From assembly GCF_000003815.2 (NCBI RefSeq), contig NC_049986.1:10466369-10530368 (forward strand): a DNA stretch of 64,000 bases. Reading direction: 5' to 3'. Origin of the DNA: Branchiostoma floridae (Eukaryota > Chordata > Leptocardii > Amphioxiformes > Branchiostomatidae). The notes under the pieces are model-generated. The model was not told where the DNA came from, ran no database searches, and saw only the letters and a program-made list of their open reading frames with translations. Of this stretch, positions 58,470 through 64,000 are shown one piece after another; the stretch's first letter is position 1, and each line of letters opens with the position of its first letter. Made by a program: the position numbers and the translations under genes.

Positions 58470-60340
58470 TACCTTAGTCGACTCGGATGAGCCGTTGCAA
58501 GGAACATCAATCTTCTTCGGTGTAAATAGAAAGAACTTGTAGAACAAAGTACAAATACCTCTAACAAAAAAATGACCAGTCACTAACTCGTAAGGATCGT
58601 ATGCAAACATCACTTATATGTAGATCATGCTTGGATAGTTCCGATGCTGAGGCAATTTATAGTTTCTATGAAAATGCAAATGTTTTGTTGGTATGGCAGC
58701 TCCAAAAGGTAATGATACCTGTTCCGCCATTTATTCTTATGGTAAACCACACTGAATGAATACGTACAGTCTGAGAATGCATGTATACCGAGAGACAATT
58801 TAGAATTCATTAAGTTGCAGGTTGCATGTTAACTCTATGTATGTAAGGGGGAATAAATCCCCGACGGTCAGATTACCCTGCCTTTCAGAAAGATTGCCAA
58901 AAAAATCATCAATCAAGTTACCTATATACCAACAATCAAGACGATATATTAACTCCTTACCTACATAACAACAATGTCAATGAAGTATGTCAACCCTTTT
59001 TGAACTATTCTTGTTTGAAACAAAATCGGCTCTTGTAGTTCCAATAAAAGCCGCCAGGGGGACCATGCAAAGCTACACCACTTACTCTACCTTCCCACTG
59101 CGAAAACATACACTTCTTGGTTAGGGTAATGAATGAATAAGTGCAAGAATTCAAAGATACGACTACACGATGCCGAAGAATAAGTGTAGAAGGGAGTATT
59201 GGATAACACACATTGTACTTGTATTTTTGGCAACAACATTTTGTATCTACTCTTAAAAAAGAGTCAATTCACACACGCAGATAATCATACACCCAATATA
59301 ACCTATGCTACAACAGCTACTTTAACGGAATAATAAATGACCATATACCCTAACAGGTTAATGCCGATAACGTATTCCAAAGATATAACCTACAATTTAC
59401 CGGCGGATAACATTCCCCCTATACATATGGATAGAATTGGAGCTCAGTGACCCGATGTAAAACGTGAGATGCATGGTACCCAATTTACTACCTAAGTGAC
59501 TTGGCAGAAAGTCTTGTTCTTCTGTTGCAGTCACTCTCTGGTATTGAATTGCCTAACATGTACGGATACGACCTTGATGAATGAATAGCTATAGTTTGAA
59601 TTCAAGCCGTCCCCCGCTGATAGCGGTGTTCTTGTGAAATGGGATGTGGTGTGGCGTATACTGAAGAACTAGTAGTTTTTTTTTATTTGATACGTCTTGC
59701 TCTACTTGATTAATCTGTGTTATGTCATGTTATAACACCGGGCACCCCAATAAATGTGTCCGTAGTAGTTTAATCAGGCTGATAGATTAATTGAACAAAG
59801 TCTTCTTTACTCAACATATCGTTTTGCACTGATGAAGGCGTCAAAGTGTTTACTAAAAAATCAAAGAATGTGTAACGAAGAAGAGTTTTCAATTAAAACA
59901 AGTGGTTATAGACAGAATTAGGAAGAGAAATCACAATTGACGAGGTCGAATGTTGACATTAACGTTCAAGTTGTTTGATGTATTGCTATAATATATATAT
60001 ATGTATTATCATTGACTGGCGTATTTTATATGATCACATATAACCTTTTAAAAGTCGAACAGGACGAAAGGATATGTCCTTATCTTTATCCATTTAGTTT
60101 TATACTATCTTTACCCCAAAGTTTGAGTTGTGTACTTTATTTCTGGGTGAGGCCGGGTACTTATTGATCAACCCTCGCAAATTTCATCATATTCAAACTA
60201 TTCCATTTTTGGCTTAGTCAATGCCCCCCAAAACTCGATTAATTCCTTCACGCTAATCTTTGCATAAACACGTTTCTTCGATAATCTTCTAACAAGCAGT
60301 ACATGATAGTGGCATTTTGTATCCTCCAACATAACCAATG
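58470..60340. other. No gene recognised
   Basis: AT-rich; short ORFs only. The block 58880-59110 has words seen in the tandem repeat of 17130-17450 and 18979-19390. Confidence 0.35.
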
Positions 60341-60353
60341 AAAATAATACAAA

Positions 60354-60690
60354 CTTAACTTGCAAAGCACAATGTATAATTCAACAAATGGATAGATAGT
60401 GCTTGTCCTTGGGGGTTTAATTGCATTCTGCAAGACCAGGTAGGGCAGTTAGGAGCAAAGAAAAAAGTACGATTTGAATCTAATTTCCCGGTAATAAATG
60501 TAAACGTCTATGTTGTTGTCGAATGGAGGTAATGTTTCACTATAAAATGTAATGTAAATTTTACTTGCAAAGCGCAATGAGTAATTCAACAAGTGGATGG
60601 ATGGTGCTTGTCCTTGTGGATTTAATATAATTCTGCAAGACCAGGTAGGACAGTTAACAGCGCAAAGTCATTACGATTTGAAGCTACTTT
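60354..60690 (+). repeat. Direct duplication of a roughly 135-bp unit
   Basis: 60354-60487 and 60556-60690 share ACTTGCAAAGC, GTGCTTGTCCTTG, TCTGCAAGACCAGGTAGG and ACGATTTGAA, separated by the repeat also found at 57302-57385. Confidence 0.8.
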
Positions 60691-61012
60691 CTTGAAGGAT
60701 ATCTTAATGATAGTCCATTACCGAGAGGTATTCAAGAGCAAAGGGGTCACGCAGTAAGTAAAATCCGTCGTCTTGAGAAATGATATTCTGTTTGAAAACC
60801 TATGTTTATGTCCGGAGATGAGGACTTGGATTCAACTAAGAGCACTTCCTTTGCGTTGCCAGAAATACCCTTGAGTTTTTACATATCCTGGAGTACTGCC
60901 ATACATGCATGTAAGATTGATAAGGTCAGAGACCCCTACGGTCAGTGGATGCATATCAACGTTTCCTTTAATGATAACGAAACACTGTAAGCTGATATTG
61001 CATTCTCGAGAC

Positions 61013-61446
61013 AACGTTACCTTACAATATATCATATCTAGTAATATCTTCGAAAGTTTATCCATGGTATTCTACAAAACGTTACAATAGGAATTTGACG
61101 TAGAATGTAAGTGCATATGAGTGATCCGTCGATGAAGGTTAGACGTCCAGGCCCAAAAGCAGTTGCTTAAGCAACTGGATATAGTTTTGGAAACGGTCAG
61201 ACGAGAGTGTCAGACGAGAGTGTCATTGACGAAAGATGGTGGATACCATCTGAAACGTCTGACCGTTTCCATAATCATATCCAGTTGCTTTTGGGAGTAT
61301 CTTATTACCTGGGTGTCTAACCTTCATCGACGGATCACCCGTATGCACATACATTCTACGTAAAATTCCTTTTCTAACGTTTTGTAGAATACCATGGATA
61401 AGCTTTTGAAGATATTACTACATATGATATATTGTAAGGTAGCGTT
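61013..61446. mobile_element. Large imperfect palindrome of two inverted Penelope-like copies, with hammerhead-like core
   Basis: Arms of about 190 bp (61013-61203 and 61256-61446) are inverted copies, each holding the anchor blocks (GATCCGTCGATGAAGGTTAG and CAACTGGATAT). The centre contains TTGACGA, a 7-bp stem with a GGAT loop, and GAAACGTC (61226-61259). A further reverse fragment (CAGTTGCTTGAGTAACTGC) continues to 61475. Confidence 0.75.
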
Positions 61447-61479
61447 CAGTTGCTTGAGTAACTGCTTTTTGGCACATAT

Positions 61480-63390
61480 AAGTGGTCTTATGGGACAAAA
61501 CTTTTAAAACCAAGAATAATATACACGTGGCTTATTTAGGTCGGCTTTTTAGATTGGTTTAAATGGTTAGAGTGAGATATGAGTTTGCCACGATTGGAGA
61601 TGTCATTGCCCCCCTCCCCCTTACACAGCTAATTATCATTACGGCGAATACGAGGACACCTCTGGGATAAGGTAGGTGGTACGGCGGTCATTCCAGGAGT
61701 CATTAGTGGGAATTAGGCGGTAAGACGAACGGTCCACTGAGGTGGCTTTTATTAGATTGGATGGCGTTGACGAGAGATAAAAAAGCCATCTCCTCTGAGT
61801 TCTATCTGAATGTAAAGCCACGATAAATGAGAGGAGTTCTCCGAATAGATTTCAGCATGTGTCCCATGGGTGTGACACGTATTCGCAAGAATAGAGGGAG
61901 CCCAGCCTTAGAATAACATAACCTCATTACGTTAGCCCTATGAGACACATCTAGTAGACAATTTCTAAGTCTTTAAGCTACCGAAGGACGAAATGTGAAT
62001 ACGCTAGAGCTAGGGTAATGCTAGGATCAAGGAAAGTGGGTTAAACGTAATACAGGATTCTATTCTAATACCTGGCTGTTAGGAAAGATGCAAAACAGAA
62101 GCCTTTGTACCTATTTGCGACGCCCCCTCCCCCGTTAGCCTGGATACTCATAAATACCTACTCGTAAAAGTAAATGAAGCAATGATATTTATATTTGATG
62201 TATAGTGGCAATTAGTAGGTCGTTATTTTAACCAGCAAATGGTCGATTGGTTCCATGTCCTTCCTATCTATCTATAAACACTCAGTGCACAAGTGTCTGT
62301 TTTGTTTTCCTTTTGCAATTCTTCTTCGGTGTTGAGCAGTCACTACCAGCTGTATTCATACAGGTAACATTTATCGTATGAAGGAATAGTTAAGAAACAG
62401 GTGGTAATTATTCAGTAGGTATTTATCAATGTACTTTTTTTCATGGACATAACTAAGTATTTTGATGAGAAGCGATCCTTGTGGCGTTCCATTTGAGATT
62501 GCACCAATAGATGTGGTCACAGTATTTGATGGATTGCAGTCTGAAGTTCTTTATGACCGATCTCACTTCTTTAAACAACTTTTCTAGAGAGATCACAGCA
62601 ACATAATATTGTTCATTTTGCCCGATGCGTGGAGGTGATTATGTTAAGTCACTTAGGCTTATCCGCTTTGGCCAACTAGACTATGAGTGTGGTTCCATAC
62701 TCTCATTACTTTTGCCATCTAATGAAAGATAATCAATCACAAATGTCTGGCAGAAGTTTTACCGGTTCCAGCGACTCAGTCTTGATGCTACTATGATCGT
62801 GCCTACTTCCCTTTTGGCAGGCTTTGCCGTATGCATATATGTATACTGCAAATCCTTCTAAAGAGGCCTACCACCCAAAGAGCTGTCAATGAGAGATCTC
62901 TATCGTTAGGTGATTGGTGACTTCCCCCGGTTATGTCTATGTTAGGAAATTATTGGTTGTGGTATTTTTGCACAAGAAATTTGTCATGTGTCTTTTGGAG
63001 TTATGTTTTTAAAAAGGGTCAATTCTAAATAAGGAACATCATAACCTACTTAACATATCTGTTGTATTCATATGTTACCTGTATGAATACACCTGTTACA
63101 GCAATATTTGTGTACTTTTGTTTTTGTTTCGTCGCTAATTTTTTAGATATTCTTTGCTATTCTCTACTGTTAGTACTATAGACTTCCAATCGTTGCTGTT
63201 TGAGTGAGAGAGTAAATTTTGTCAAAAAGTCCAAAAACAATTGACGAAATTGCTTCAACTACGAGCACTTACGCTGAGTTGCAGGAAAAATTAATCATGC
63301 GTTTTTACATTCAGACTCGAATGCAAAATAGATCCCAATATGGCGACGGATACAGACATGATATTATCTAGAAACATATATAGAAACAAT
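61480..63390. other. No gene recognised
   Basis: AT-rich spacer, short ORFs only. Confidence 0.4.
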
Positions 63391-63399
63391 TCTTTACAT

Positions 63400-64000
63400 A
63401 TGATTTACTTCTCGGCAACGATTTAGATTGCACCTATATGCCTGCGGGGTGGTAAGAAATAATGACTTTCTTACTCTAGCTAGAGAAAGAACGAAGCATT
63501 CAGATAAAGCATTATAGAAAAAAAATACATAATTCCGTTACTTGGTACCTTGGTGCCTACAGAGGGGACAGTGCTAAAAGAAAACGAAAAAGAGAGTTCC
63601 TTTCTCTAGGGAAAGAACAAAGCTTTAGATATTTTTTTTAAGTAAATGACGAAAGAGGCTTCCTTACCTTAGCTCAGCATTTAGATAAAGCATAATAGAA
63701 TGATACACATAATTTCCTTACTTGGTAATGATTTTTTAAAATACAACCACGTGCCTAAGGGGGGGGGGGGCTGTTTTTTTTAGTTAAATGACGGATAAGT
63801 CTAGAGACATAACGAAGCATTTAGCTACAGCATTATAGAAATAACACATGTTCGTTACTTGGTATTAAATGACTTTGAATACAACCACGTGCCTTACAGA
63901 GGGGCAATGTTTGAAGTATATGACGGAAAAGTCTCATTTACTCCAGAGACAGAACGAAGCATTTAGATACAGCATTTGCAGTAGCAGTGGAAATGGATGA
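63400..64000. repeat. Tandem array, at least four diverged units of about 140-185 bp, open at the window end
   Basis: ACGAAGCATTTAGATA-type blocks start near 63491, 63675, 63812 and 63954, each followed by AGCATTATAGAA, TTACTTGGTA, CCACGTGCCT, a GGGG block and AAATGACGGA. Confidence 0.85.

Noticed and set aside
1-64000. CRISPR arrays, operons, ribosome binding sites, integrons
   Set aside because: Nothing of the kind is present; tandem arrays here have diverged units without spacers and the DNA is animal nuclear.

Overview
The window is almost certainly animal nuclear DNA from a lancelet (amphioxus, Branchiostoma). It is AT-rich, gene-poor and packed with diverged short transposable elements, tRNA-derived SINEs and LINE/Penelope-like tails of the kinds I associate with amphioxus. 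It carries metazoan-type genes and two exactly 100-N scaffold gaps (43411-43510 and 46203-46302). The organism call rests on repeat and domain recognition, not on a database match.

Only two convincing host genes are visible, both intronless on the plus strand in the first 14 kb. One (7183-8301) encodes a rhodopsin-class GPCR of unknown ligand. It has DRY, CWxP-like and NPxxY motifs but no TM4 tryptophan, no aminergic Asp and no opsin Lys. The other (12921-14000) encodes an unusual protein: an N-terminal death domain closely resembling the MyD88/IRAK type, then a Ser/Thr-rich linker and about four hydrophobic membrane segments in place of a TIR or kinase domain. I know of no described family with this architecture, so it is the best candidate for a new system here. 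Both starts are fixed by in-frame upstream stop codons.

From 14 kb to the end (about 50 kb) I find no convincing host coding sequence. Recognisable structures are: a triple nest (tRNA-derived SINE, split by a TTAA-flanked piggyBac-like element, itself split by a 5'-truncated LINE) at 24.1-26.1 kb; a second LINE 3' end at 57.9-58.3 kb; a hAT-like element with an 8-bp target duplication at 5.1-5.5 kb; a PIF/Harbinger-like MITE splitting an 11-bp minisatellite at 41.4-41.75 kb; four copies of a MITE with AACGCTAGTTCACC ends; and several other inverted-repeat elements. A Penelope-like dispersed family carries hammerhead-ribozyme-like cores, clearest at 61.2 kb and 22.25 kb. There are tandem arrays at 17.1-17.45, 18.98-19.29, 31.04-31.2, 45.3-45.94 and 63.4-64.0 kb, a perfect 62-bp-arm hairpin at 9.27-9.46 kb, and several clusters of regulatory-type motifs. 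The two genes give no sign of working together; the long gene-free stretch is an intergenic desert or part of a large intron of a gene outside the window.
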